Notes under the pieces: model-generated
Seen by the model: the letters and a program-made list of their open reading frames with translations, nothing else
Told to the model about the DNA's origin: nothing
The model's database searches: none
Part shown: positions 35,233-46,435 of the stretch, in pieces
Numbering within the stretch: position 1 is the first letter of the stretch
How the letters are laid out: each line of letters begins with the position of its first letter
Position numbers and translations under genes: made by a program
Origin: Rusavskia elegans
Taxonomy: Eukaryota; Ascomycota; Lecanoromycetes; Teloschistales; Teloschistaceae
NCBI GenBank assembly: GCA_011316305.1
Contig: SAUG01000125.1
Location: 114,474 to 178,473, forward strand
Reading direction: 5' to 3'
Length of the DNA stretch: 64,000 nt

Positions 35233-35699
35233 TAGACTGGCCGTCGGATCGGATTTCGAACCCGGGTTAGCTAACTCGACCCGACTCGAGTCGGATCAGA
35301 CGAAAACGTAATCCGACCCGGCCGGGTTTTAAACCCGGATTAGCTAACTCGATCTAATCCGCTAAAACGAGATTTTAGCGCTAGATACTAGTATAAAAGT
35401 ATAATTCTAGTATAAAAATTATACCGGTTTATTTAAAAAAATTCTAATTAATTAACTACGCTAGTTAGAAACCTTCTAGTAAATATAAATATATTAGTTT
35501 AACATATTACCTATTATATAAATTTAAAATAATAAAATATATAGGTTTATTCTATATATAGAAGGTTTAGCGGGTATCCGAATTCGATTCGAATTTAATC
35601 CGGATCCGACTATTTAGCGAGTCGAACCGGTTCGACCCGTTAAAATCGGATCGGGTTCCCGACGGTTCGATAAAAATTCGACCCGAAGTGGCCAATCTA
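35233..35699. mobile_element. Non-autonomous hAT-like element (467 bp)
   Basis: The left end reads TAGACTGGCC and the right end, reverse-complemented, TAGATTGGCC; the inverted similarity continues with gaps (TCGGATCGGATTTCGAACCC against TCGGGTCGAATTTTTATCG). The element is flanked by GTTAGCTT (35225-35232) and GTTAGTTT (35700-35707), an 8-bp duplication differing by one C/T. TIRs beginning (C/T)AG and 8-bp target sites are diagnostic of the hAT superfamily; a CAGA start changed to TAGA is what RIP would produce. Internally it is rich in CCCGACCCGG-type words and CpG and stands out from its A+T-rich surroundings. No transposase is encoded, so it is MITE-like. Confidence 0.72.
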
Positions 35700-38600
35700 G
35701 TTAGTTTAAACGAGAGAAATAGTAAGCTTGCCGTTATTATTAAATTAATTAAAGTCTCTATTACCCGAACGTTCGTCTAGATTAAATAGTATAAATATAT
35801 TAATCCCGTTTCGATTAGATTTATATCCAGCTATAATTTTATTAGAACCTTTTATATAGTTATTTTCTACTTTATTATCGCCAGATTCTAATCTATTATC
35901 TTCGAAGTTATCTTTAAAAAGGGATTTAGTATCTAGTATATTATCGCTATAGTTATAATTTATTTTATAGTACTAATAGACCTTTACCTAAAAATTATAC
36001 TCGATTATATTAATAAACCGAAAGATATTGAAAATTAAATTTCGGAAAAAATAATATAATATTAGTTTAACTCTATAGAAATTAGACTATTACTAATCGA
36101 GATTAGGATTATAGCGAAGAATAAAGAAGTTTATAATAGGTCGAAACCGTTTATACTATTCTAATTTCTTTTTAATCTAATTCTATATATACTGGAATAA
36201 TAAAATATTTTCTATAACTTCGTTTCTATTATAGTAGCTCTTTAAAACGATTATTTTAGAACTATTATCTAGATTATCTAAATTTAGTAATCGACTACGC
36301 CTTTCTAAAGACTTTAGGTCTAAAAAGTAATATATATAATTTAAATTCTAAAAATCTTTACTAATTAAATAGTAATAGATTTTTTATACCGATTAGTTAC
36401 GCTTGCCGATAAACTTATTTATTACTTTCTAGATTAGAGAAACTATTAGTAAATATAAATTAACGGCGGGTAAAATTTCTATAATTAAATTTTCGAATTT
36501 AGTAGATTTCTTTTTAGCATTTAAATAATATTTAGTTAAGTAATTAATTATTACTTCTAGATCTATATATAAAAAGATATCGGTATTTATAAACTAGACT
36601 ATAATAATAGTAGAACTATATCTATCTAAATAGCTATCGTTTTATATTAGATAGAAGAATTTATATTTAGAATCTTCTCTATAAATAAAGCGTAGAGCGT
36701 CGATATATTTAAAAGAAAAACGAAAACGATAGATATCTTTTTAAAAGATTATATTAAAGTATTTATAATAATTTATTATATACTTCGTATATCGTTAATA
36801 GCTATTTAGAATATAGGCGAGCTCGGCTAAAAAGTTTAAATAATAAAAAAAAGCTTTATTTATAGGCTATTTAACCGATAGGCCTATTATCGTATTTAAA
36901 TTAAAGGCGAAAACCTTTAACCTCTAGTAGAATAGGAAATTATTTTCGCTATCGGTTAAAAATAAAATACTATTAAATTAGAAAAAGCTATAAATATAGC
37001 CGCTATTTCTAGTTTACTATTTAAATCGAAACTAGTAATTTTTAATAGGACCGAAAACTATAGATAAAACCGTTTTTAAAAAATTATAGAAGCGAATAGT
37101 AAACTAATATATCGTAATTATAAAGTTCTTTTAAAGCTATTAAACGGCTATTTACTACTATTCTATTTTATTTAAACTAATATATTTAGCCCTATTTTCT
37201 TCGAAAAAATACTAGTAGAAATCGTTCTATTATATATTAACGGCGTTTAATATAAAGAAAATAGCAGGCGTTTCTAATTAATAATATATTATATTAAATT
37301 TATTATAAACTTTTATCTAATAAAGCCGTATCTTTTATAATATAGCGGTATAGCGGCTAATTAGATTATAAAAAGGTATATATTTATCTTTAACTAATAC
37401 CCGGAACTTATTTTTATCTAATATAAAATATTTATAATTCTCTTATATATAGCGGCTAGCTTTACTCGCCTATTTATATAAATTATAATTAAACGCCTAG
37501 TAATAGAATATAGAATAGCGGACGAAACGGCTATTTCTATAGCGTATTAAATAATATATATATTTAGATTTCGAGATAGTTTCCTAGCGGTTTATAATAA
37601 AGAAAGCCGTTCTATTTAGAAATAATATAGAGAAAGCGAAAAAGGAGATATAGTTAAAAAGATTATTTTTATTAAAAGAAGTATCTCTAATTATTACCGC
37701 TAAAAAGATAGAGATAGCGGTAGATAATATAGGATTAGCTATATTTTAATCGTTATTACGAAAATAATCGAAAGCGGCGATAAACTATTTATATTTAGTT
37801 CTATTAATAGCTAGATTAGATATAATAGATTCTTGAATAAAAGATATATTATTACTACCTATATCTATTATTTCTATAGATAATTTCTCGGCGTTTTATT
37901 AATTATTAGTAATAGGACGTTCTTATTTTTATTAAAATAGTCAATTATAGATAGATTTATTAAATAGTAGTTAAAAAAGACGTTTTTTGTCGATAGTAAT
38001 ATTACGGTCTTTTAGATAATAGATAATAAAATACCGGAGTTAGGTCTTTATACGGCTATAGTATATAATATATTTTCTTTTAAATTTACGCCGGATACTA
38101 TTTTTAGAATCGATAGATAAAAGAATTAGTTTTAAAATTTCTAGTTTATTAGGAAAAAGAAATAGCTTTATTATAATCTTTACCGTATTTGTTATAAAGC
38201 TATATACGTAGCCGGAATAGTAGAATTAATTATTTTTATATTTCTAAACTAATATTTAGATACTAGCCCGCGTAATTAAATATTTTTCTACTATACTAAA
38301 TTCTAGTAAACTAGAAAGAATAGCGCCTAGATCTATATTATTAGTATCGCTATATAGATTAATTATTCGAATTTAATTTTACTTTTTAGATTTCCGAAAG
38401 TATTAATATCCGATATAAATATTTTTACTATAAACAGTTTTAATTTTAAAACTAAATACTATTTTAAAATAAACTATATAAAATTCTATCTTTATATTAG
38501 ATAACGAATTATAGAAGATTTTAATAACAGTTTAATTCTATTCCCGAATAGTAAAACTATTAAAATTTATTTATTTAGCGAATTTTTAATAGTCGTACTC

Positions 38601-39729
38601 GGTAGTTAGAAGTTAAAACTATTCTAGATTATAATAATAGCGATAACTAATATAGTATCGATTATTATTAAAATACTTTAAATAAAAAACTTTATAGCTA
38701 TCTAAAATATACTATTATTTTTTTACCGACCGATTTATATATATCGGTTATATAAATAATATATATAATATTAGAAAATATTAGAAATTAATAGCTACTT
38801 TAAATAATGCTGTAGCTATTATATTTAATAGAGCGCGAAAGTTTTTAGAAAAGAATAAATAGACCCGATAGTTACTTTTTATTATACTGATTTTAAACTA
38901 GAAGAAAAGTTCGAGATAATATAAAAATATCCTATAACGATAGAAAAGAAAGAGATAGCGACTATTAAAAAGGAATAGATAGACCGGTAGATTAGTTCTA
39001 ATAATTTCGATTAGTAGGCGAGGAAAAAATATTCTATAATAATAGAAAAAAAGAATCTAGTATTTCGCCTATTCTTTTTTATTTATTTCGATATCTATTA
39101 TATTTATTTTTTTTTTCTAATCGATTTTATTTTTTCCGGTTAACGGAATTTAGCTCTAATCTATCTTTTCTATCTTTTATTATAACGCGTATTCGTAGAA
39201 AAACGTTAATAGAATAGAATAGATAAAGTTTCTTCGATACTAAAAGTATTTATTATAGAAGACTTTCGCTATCTAAATCCTTATAAATCTAAAAGTCTAG
39301 TTTCGGCGTAGAAATCTACGTAATTAAAAGGAATATATACTATAATAGAGTTTTAAAAACCGGCGAAAAAGTAGTTATTAATATAGCGGCCAGCTTTAAT
39401 TTAACTATTTACGTTAGATATATAGTCTTTCGGCTATTTAAATTAATAGAAGCTAGGATTTTACATTCTTAGATAGAATAAAAAAGAAATAGAATATTAA
39501 AATAGGAAAAAAGATATCGATTAAGATTTAATATATCGCGAATAGATTTTATAGCGGCTATAGCCGTTTTTTAGCGATAGAAAATCGTTAAAATCGAAGA
39601 TATTTTTATAATCGCTATAGAACCGGATAGAAAATTCTATAATAGAAAAATAAAATTTTAAAATAAAGATATTTAATAGAACGCGAATATAAATAAGCTA
39701 AATAAACGTTATAACAGGTTTAAATATTT

Positions 39730-39816
39730 AAAGATATAAAATTTTTAATAATCCGGCGGATATATCGGATATAGCCGATAGTATATTATAACTAATCGAT
39801 AAATAAATAGATATCT
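39730..39816. repeat. Short direct repeat copy A in RIP block
   Basis: Similar to 40176-40262, offset about 446 bp. Shared words include CGGATATATCG, then a CGATA-rich part and AGATAAATA-like end. Suggests repeated internal units in the ancestral element. Confidence 0.45.
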
Positions 39817-40175
39817 AAAAGCCTTTAAAAAGAAATAATAAAAGCTAGTATTAAAATTACTATATATTTATACTAAAGCGTTTAAATAATATTCCGAATA
39901 TTTAGTATAGAAATACTATATACGTTATATAGTTTTATTTTAATCGAATAGCTAAATCCTATTTAGATTTTTATCTAATAAAATAGAGAAGTAAATATAT
40001 TATAAAAATAGCTAACTAGATTTAAATCTCGGCTACGACTACTAAATTAAACTAACTTTTTTTTTAAAAGCTTTTTACTATAACGTATTTAATATATTTA
40101 AATATTTTTTTAATAATCGAATTTAAATGATTTAAACGCTGGAATACTTTATATAGTATTTAAAAAAATACGTTT

Positions 40176-40262
40176 ATAAATATAAAAGTTTTAATAGTCT
40201 ATCGGATATATCGAATATATACGATAATACTTTATAGCTAATAGATAAATAGGTAGATATTT
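40176..40262. repeat. Short direct repeat copy B in RIP block
   Basis: Partner of 39730-39816. It lies at the extreme right end of the RIP block, just before base composition returns to normal. Confidence 0.45.
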
Positions 40263-40270
40263 TAGCGTAA

Positions 40271-40907
40271 CTGAATAATACCAAAAATCGACGGTAAAAA
40301 AGACAGCTGCGCTGTCTAATAATTGTTGCGCCAAGCCTCCTAGCGGCCGACAAAGACGAGCGGCAGAATTTTCCGACCTACCTTAGGCTAATAAAGCTAA
40401 GGTTGGAGTTAGGTTGGATGCAATCTAAATTTATAACGCGTGCAGGTCTGAGGACCAGAGGCAACTTCCGGATCCTAGTTCGACATGATTACTAATAAGG
40501 TACCTAAAGCTGAAAACCTTTTTAACTCTAAGAGGCAAAGCTCGATTCGCTTCGTTGTATCACTCAATCAAAGCTTTATGGCGATGCTATATGATCTTGC
40601 ATTAACAGCATACATCATACCGGTATAACCTATTCGTAGGCTCTGGCGAGGCATACCTCTGTTATGTCTGGCAATGCCTAATTGTCTAGCCTGGTGTATG
40701 AAAACAGCACTCACGTGTTCATTAATACTTGACGATGCACTGAAGACCATACTATCCCTTGCATTGGCGAGGCATTCGGTTGCGGTGCGGCTCGTGTTAC
40801 CCACGTTGCCAACCACTCACCACACTTCTACGTACCGGGAGATGACGGTCATGAAACCTTCGTCCGAAGTAATTGGCACTGGTTTCTAAAGCACAGACTC
40901 AGCTACC
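40271..40907. other. Right flank of RIP block, no gene
   Basis: Normal base composition returns here. A small hairpin (ACCTTAG...CTAAGGT, about 40380-40410) is present. No coding sequence recognised; the 3' part should hold the promoter of the dioxygenase gene. Confidence 0.35.
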
Positions 40908-41777
40908 ATGACCACCAGCCTCAAAGCCATCCTCGAACACCAAGGCTTCATCGTCCTCCCCAGCGTCCTCCCCCCCACCCAAATCTCCTCCCTCCGCACC
41001 GCATGCACCAGCATCCGCTCTCTCGCCGAGTCCGGCCAATGGCCCCACCTCCGCACACTCCCCAAGCAATTCCCACCCTGGTCTTCCGACCCGTCGCACG
41101 GCATCTGGGGCATCCAGCATCTACTCCACCCCGACATACCACACCAGTCCCTCTTCGCGGCTTCCTACTTCAACGACACCATCATCAACACCGTCAAGCA
41201 GCTCCTCGACTGCGAAGAGGGAGATCTAATCATGGAATTATACAATCTCCTGATACGGCCAAGCTCGGACTTTCAGCTGCGGTGGCATCGCGATGACATC
41301 CCGCCTTCTGCGTCCGCGGAGGAGGAGGAAAAGAGGTTGCGGGAGCCGGCGTGGCATGCGCAGTGGAATTTGGCGCTGTATGATGATAGGTCCCTTGTTG
41401 TTGTGCCGGGATCGCATCGACGGGCGAGGACGGGTAGGGAACGGGAGGCGCATGCTTATGAGAAGGATATGCCGGGCCAGCTTGTTGTGGAGTTGAACGC
41501 GGGGGATGTGGTGTTCTATGATAATAATATCTTGCATCGTGGGGTCTACGATAGCAATAAGGAGAGGGCTACGTTGCATGGAAGTATTGGGCATGTGGCT
41601 GGAGGGAACGCGAGGGCGAGAAACGTGCTGCAGCATGGGACGGCTGAGTGGGTCGAAAGGTGTCGATTTGGGGACTTGGAAGCGGGTCAGAGACAAAGGG
41701 CAGAGATGATGAGGCAGAAGTTGGTGGACATGGGGAGGCCGGAAGGAGATAAGGTAGGCTTCTCGCAAGAGGATTGA
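40908..41777 (+). CDS. PhyH-family Fe(II)/2-oxoglutarate dioxygenase
   Basis: A single uninterrupted frame of 289 residues starting MTTSLKAILEHQGFIVLPSV. It belongs to the phytanoyl-CoA dioxygenase (PhyH) family: N-terminal 'hGFIVLPSVL', the iron-binding HxD in LRWHRDDIPP, later WNLALYDDRSLVVVPGSHRR, and the distal iron histidine in VVFYDNNILHRGVYDSN with the 2-oxoglutarate Arg expected shortly after (ERATLHGS). Fungal members hydroxylate diverse small molecules, in both lipid and secondary metabolism; the substrate here is unknown. Coding sequence is notably C-rich at third positions in the first half. It sits next to the RIP block but shows no sign of mutation leakage. Confidence 0.88.
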   Translation: MTTSLKAILEHQGFIVLPSVLPPTQISSLRTACTSIRSLAESGQWPHLRTLPKQFPPWSSDPSHGIWGIQHLLHPDIPHQSLFAASYFNDTIINTVKQLLDCEEGDLIMELYNLLIRPSSDFQLRWHRDDIPPSASAEEEEKRLREPAWHAQWNLALYDDRSLVVVPGSHRRARTGREREAHAYEKDMPGQLVVELNAGDVVFYDNNILHRGVYDSNKERATLHGSIGHVAGGNARARNVLQHGTAEWVERCRFGDLEAGQRQRAEMMRQKLVDMGRPEGDKVGFSQED

Positions 41778-42020
41778 TAAGAGGACATGGTCATTTTAGA
41801 TGTATGATTACTGTAAGAAGAGGACATGGATATGAAGCACTTCATAGGATATTTGCTCGAACCAGAGTTATTCTGGCCTATGGTGTTGAGATATGCAATG
41901 CGTGTGCTTGAGCTCCTTTGCAGGACTCGAGAGATATGCTCTTCCCATTTCCTGTCCATAAAACGTTGCAAGGGGCAGGAAAACCCCGAGGCGAAGATTC
42001 GTGGAGGCTGCGGCCCCAGT

Positions 42021-42665
42021 CTAGGCGGTGGGACCTGGGTCGGGATCTTTTTCGTACAAGGTGAGCATGCCACGACCTCCGCACACATGGGAGAAATCTC
42101 CAATACAGATTGAATCGCACATCGTATCCGATCGCTGTTGGGTCGTTGCGGATAAGGAATTACCGCAAAAACACCTATGCCACTTGGTCTCAGTCCATGT
42201 GGAGGGAGAGATAGATACCTACTCGTTGCTGTACTCAACGCCAAAGAAACGGAAGTCTTTACAGAAATGTGCGCATCTCTGCACGGTCAGTCCGCGACCC
42301 CTGTACGACTTTCCGATAAGTGTTCTATCTTGACGACTATCAGTCCAGCAGCCTCGGTAGTTCCATCCTGGAAGCACTGCAATATCAGGCGTTTTTGGTG
42401 GATTGTTGACCCGGCTACGGCAGGTTGCCAAACACTGCTGGCAGGGTCCGGGTTGGGCAGGTTTGGTAAAGATGGATTCATCAGGAGCTGAAGCCAACTC
42501 CTGAGCAAGGCTAACGCGGCTCAAGAAACATACAAGAAGAGCAAAATGCAAGACAAAATTCTTCACCGGGCACCTGGATTGCACTTGGAGCCAGAGTCTC
42601 CTCATGAACTGATGTTGCTCCAATCGGTGGATTAGAGAAAGTAGTAAAAGGAAGGTACCAGACAT
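42021..42665 (-). CDS. Secreted WSC-domain protein
   Basis: Exons 42223-42665 and 42021-42174 (intron GTAGGT...GGCATAG) give 198 residues from the ATG at 42665; a shorter start MRRLW (42603 region) would place a cleaner signal peptide (VLHFALLVCFLSRVSLA|QE) first. After a short proline-containing linker comes one WSC domain: YRGCWTDSRQDRTLIGKSYR, CAHFCKDFRFFGVEYSNECF, CGNSL, then CDSICIGDFSHVCGGRGMLT. WSC domains bind carbohydrate; in yeast they occur on cell-wall stress sensors, and in filamentous fungi on many secreted enzymes and sensors. There is no transmembrane tail, so this is a free secreted protein. The eight-cysteine pattern appears intact. Confidence 0.85.
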
Positions 42666-43464
42666 TGGTCCGGGACAAACATGTCTGCTGGGTTACTTAA
42701 ATGGCTTCGCCGAGGACGTGCGTGCTTCTCGACTCGCCACTGTCGCCTCTTGGATCATCAATCAGTTACCAAACAAGGGCTTTCCTTTGACCATTGTACA
42801 AGGAGCGATATAAGCGCTAAACAAACGTCGGTGACTGATTTGAGCAGCGGATAGATTCCGTATTGGCCGGTTCTGGTTTTGCGAACGAGAATGACGGATA
42901 TTATTGTCTGGATAATAATGCGCAGCATCCGCAAGGTCAGCCGTTGGTCGATAGGCTGCACCCAACCAGCCATGCAGATGCCCTTTGAAGGGATCTCCAC
43001 TCTCTGGGCACGAGCCTCGTGCAACCGATATACGGTTTGAACGGGTTGCCAAAAGTATGGTCTTACGCTCCTAATTTCCACAACACTAACATGGGTCTGC
43101 TACTCCTCCTGAATGAGGAGGATGTCGATAGGACCAACGTTCACCTTAATATCGTTCAAGGGCAGAAGATGAGCAGGGTGCGCCATAGGGTTGCGGTCCT
43201 GTCAGCGAAAGGTTTCAATTTGGCATCGAAGTAGAGCGACAAGAACCAGCCAGTCACACAGGCAGTCCCGACTCGTCCGCTGGGAAATGCCGTAAGAGCT
43301 TCCCGGAACTCCCAATACCGATTGCTGTGAATCGATGTTTCGGTGTCATGGAGCGACATAGGAACACGTCATACGATAACATTCTGTCGAATTCTGGTAC
43401 CGCAGGCCACATTTGATCCATCGTGTGTTGTACGAGTGAGCTGGATCCAATCTTTCGAGGTGGC
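42666..43464. other. No supported gene
   Basis: 800 bp between the WSC and THOC5-like genes. Short frames on both strands without recognisable content. Confidence 0.4.
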
Positions 43465-44212
43465 TTAGTATTGCTTCTCGAAAAGCGTTTGAATCGGTTT
43501 AGCAGCCTGGCAATAATCAGCAGGAACGTTGGAAAATCACAAGGATGCGCATGTACATCAATGAAAGTCTCCAAGTCTTTATCCAGACTCGCTAAATCAT
43601 CCTTCCTCTTCTTGTTCTCTGCGATAAGCACCTGTTTTCTTCTCAGGAGCTCTTGACGCTGCTGCTCGAGGACTTCACGCTCGGCCAGCTCATGATTGAT
43701 GCGGGCAAACATTAAGGATTTCTCATCACTGTCGGCGTGCTCAGGTTCCACTTGAAGGAAACCCTCGACGGGAATCAGCGGGAGCTGTTGATATTGATGG
43801 CTGTGAATACAGTCAGACAAAGTTTTGGATTGACATCGGAGTAGAAAGTGACATGCTCATATGACTCGCATGCGGAGATTTCACCCCTCAAGTGCCTCTC
43901 CTCGTAGTAAAGATTCTGCAGCTGCAGGTGTAGTCGATCGACCTCTTGCCTAGCTTCAGCTGTGTCTTGTTTGGTAGCTCTGACCTCGAAGATGGATTCG
44001 CGACTTGCTTGTCGTAAGCTTGCTAGGTCGGCATTCAGCTGCCTTTGCTGGGCTGACAGCTGGAATTTGGTATCATCGGGGAGGGTTTCGGAAGGTGTGA
44101 TGGCACTGCGTTCTGCCAGGTCGATGAGCTGCATACATTGCTGCCGGGCATGTATCGATGCCGTTAGAACAGACTGCAAGAAGGGATCTTGTACAAGGTC
44201 ACTGGAAGACAT
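43465..44212 (-). CDS. THOC5: THO complex subunit 5 (THOC5/FMIP) family protein
   Basis: Exons 43857-44212, 43557-43800 and 43465-43506 give 213 residues, almost entirely helical coiled coil. The sequence carries the THOC5 blocks: QLQNLYYEERHLRGEISACE, then SYDHQYQQLPLIPVEGFL, LMFARINHELAEREVLEQQR, KKRKDDLASLDKDLETFIDA and the end AAKPIQTLFEKQY. THO couples transcription elongation to mRNP assembly and nuclear export; fungal THOC5 proteins are short like this one. The first intron has a GC donor (GA|GCATGT) and a normal acceptor (TTCACAG). It is the only solution that keeps all three exons in phase and yields the conserved DHQYQQLPL junction. The last intron is a normal GT-AG (GTACAT...TGCCAG). 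Confidence 0.85.
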
Positions 44213-44648
44213 GATTGAAACGTCTTGGGTGAGGACTTGCTGTGTATTCAGTTGAGGATGAGCATTAATTGCTCCTAAGCTTCTTGGCGTTTCCGTAGGC
44301 CGTGATAGGCTTAGCTTTCACATGGAATCTTTTGACTTTTTGTGCCAATCTTAGTGGCGAATCTGGACCCTGTGATGCCCCACTCCCATTTGTTGACGGA
44401 TCAAAGAACTCTATCCTTTCATTCACAGCATCCTCCCACGTGCGGCATACTATAGAGACAGCAGGAGTTTACCCTTCCATTGTACATATTTGCTATGTCA
44501 TCCTTCTTACGTCGTTCTTGTACTGCAGCCTTACTTTTCTCATTTGCATCCTCAACTGCGGCATAACAACCACTCGGCAAGAGCAAATCTCCCTTTGCCC
44601 CCTCGGTAGACCATGCAGATGCAGCGACTGTCGTCGTATCACCTCTTT
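44213..44648. promoter_or_regulatory. Divergent promoter region
   Basis: Lies between the 5' ends of the THOC5-like gene and the PAQR gene, so it serves both. No specific site supported. Confidence 0.4.
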
Positions 44649-46236
44649 ATGTCACACAGTAACCCCCGTGTTTCTCTTGAGTCCGATGGAATCTCAAGTC
44701 GTGCTCAGACCACCGGCAGCTCCGTTGCGGAGCAACCCCTGAACCAACGGAGGAGACATTCTTCCTATCAAGTACGCCGAAGACACTCCTATGACCTCGA
44801 TGCCGATGCAATATTCATGAAGGTATACCGTCATTCTCCTCATGCCTGGACACAAGGGTTCACCTTGGGGTTATAGGTAGATCTTTTCGTCTCCGAGCTC
44901 GAACGCCGACTCGCCTGGATCGAGAGCTACGGAAACCTTCGACTGGATGCTGGCATTACTCGCGCTTACTCAACCCTCGGAGCGGTGCGAGACTCTTGTT
45001 CTCATGTTTCCGGCGAGCTCATTGGAGCAGGGAGACGGCGCGCCAGGATCCTTGTCGATACTCTCGAGGACCGCTATAACAACGTCCTGCCTACCCGAGA
45101 GACGCTGGAGGCCAAGGCTCAGGCCGGTATCCGCGTAATGGAAGGATTCCTGTCCGAGTTGGAAGCTCGTGCCCACGCCGTCAAAGGAACAGGCCTTTCC
45201 GAAATTGTCGATGAAGGCTGGCGCATTGCCGAAGAAGGCTTTGAGAGGGCGAGAGAGGTGGTCGACGAAAGTCTCGAGAAAGCCAGACGCGCCAAGGAAA
45301 GCTTGAGAGAGAGCGTGGAGCATGCGATCAAGCGGGCCCGTGAACATGGTCTCATCCGTTACGAAGATCTCCCTCATCCCTGGAGGGTTAACCCACACAT
45401 CACCAAAGGATACCGCTTCTCCGAGTCCAAAGTCGACTGTGTGCGCTCCATCTTCAATTTCTCCAACGAGACAGTCAACATCTGGTCCCACGCTATAGGA
45501 CTGATCATCGTGCTCGCAATCGCTTTCCACTTCTACCCCTCGTCCGTCAACTTCGCGCAGTCCTCCAAGACCGACATTTTCTTCGCTGCGACGTTTTTCT
45601 TTGCGGCCTGCAAATGTCTCGTATGCAGTTGCATGTGGCATACCATGAGCAGCATCGCCGAGCAAAATCTTATGGAACGCTTCGCTTGCGTCGATTATAC
45701 TGGCATTTCACTGCTAATCGCAGCCTCCATCATGACGACCGAGTACACGGCGTTTTACTGCGAGCCCGTCAGTCAATGGACATACCTCAGTCTGACGGCA
45801 CTCCTGGGCGTTGCCGGGGTGATCTTGCCCTGGCATCCAACGTTCAATCGAGCGGACATGAATTGGTTCCGCGTACTATTCTACATCTCGCTGGCTGCCA
45901 CGGGCTTTGCTCCAGTCTTCCAACTTTGCTTGACAAGGGGCACCACGTGGTCATGGTATTTCTATACTCCAATTGCGAAATCGATCATGGTCTATCTCGT
46001 GGGCGCCGTGATCTACGCAAGTCAGGTTGGTCATGATTGTGCTAAGACGACCCATGCGGCCTGCTGACATTGAACAGGTGCCTGAGCGATGGCTACGGGG
46101 CTGGTTCGACTATGCTGGATCAAGCCACAACATCTGGCACATGGCTGTACTCGGCGGCATCATCTATCATTACATCGCGATGCAGCAGTTTTTTTCCTTT
46201 GCTTTTGCAAGAGCACATGAGTGCTCAAAAGCATGA
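44649..46236 (+). CDS. IZH3: Izh3-like PAQR receptor with long helical N-terminus
   Basis: Exons 44649-44822, 44877-46025 and 46078-46236 give 493 residues. The first ~250 residues are soluble: a Ser/Arg-rich head (QRRRHSSYQVRRRHSYDLD), then long amphipathic helices (ELERRLAWIESYGNLRLDAG; EEGFERAREVVDESLEKARR). The rest is a PAQR domain: NPHITKGYRFSESKV, FNFSNETVNIWSHAIG, SxxxH in CSCMWHTMSS, the Asp in FACVDYTGISLL, QVPERWLRGWFDYAG and HxxxH in SSHNIWHMAVL. Yeast Izh3 also has an N-terminal extension before its PAQR domain and acts in zinc homeostasis. The start used (MSHSNPR) is the second in-frame ATG choice; MQMQRLS at 44613 is possible. All zinc-site residues are present. Confidence 0.88.
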
Positions 46237-46372
46237 TTGTGCTAGGGATTGCCGGCCATCACCTCAAGTGCTGACTGATGGCCGCTGGAAGGTTCAGATC
46301 TGTTAAGTACAAGTGCTACGTAAGTCATACAATGTAATACGTTATACACTCACCTGCCTTGGGTGCGAAACT

Positions 46373-46435
46373 CCACCCAATCCTACTACCGAGCCACCCA
46401 ATCCTACTACCGAGCCACTCAATCCTACTACCGAG
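46373..46435. repeat. 21-bp tandem repeat, 3 copies
   Basis: Three consecutive copies of CCAC(C/T)CAATCCTACTACCGAG, the third differing by one base. It lies just downstream of the PAQR gene. The unit length is a multiple of three, but no gene is evident. Confidence 0.85.

Larger units (their letters stand above)
31390..40270. repeat. RIP-mutated A+T-rich repeat block
   Basis: About 8.9 kb with no open frame longer than some 60 codons. TA dominates, while CA and TG are almost absent for kilobases at a time (for example 31500-31620 and 33660-33720 have none); CG survives. This is the footprint of repeat-induced point mutation, which converts CpA to TpA on both strands of duplicated DNA, rather than of CpG deamination. 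The block must therefore derive from repetitive elements, most likely transposons, but the coding sequences are too mutated for me to assign a class. Both edges are sharp, near 31390 and 40270. Such blocks are usually heterochromatic. Confidence 0.9.

Noticed and set aside
31390..40270. A+T-rich block as a centromere or mitochondrial insertion
   Set aside because: Selective loss of CA/TG with survival of CG, internal repeats and a hAT-like insertion fit RIP-mutated transposons better. No mitochondrial gene could be read, and the size is small for a centromere.
40948..41142. Gly-rich frames antisense to the PhyH gene
   Set aside because: Glycine- and tryptophan-rich translation is the mirror of the C-rich third positions in the dioxygenase coding strand; no domain.
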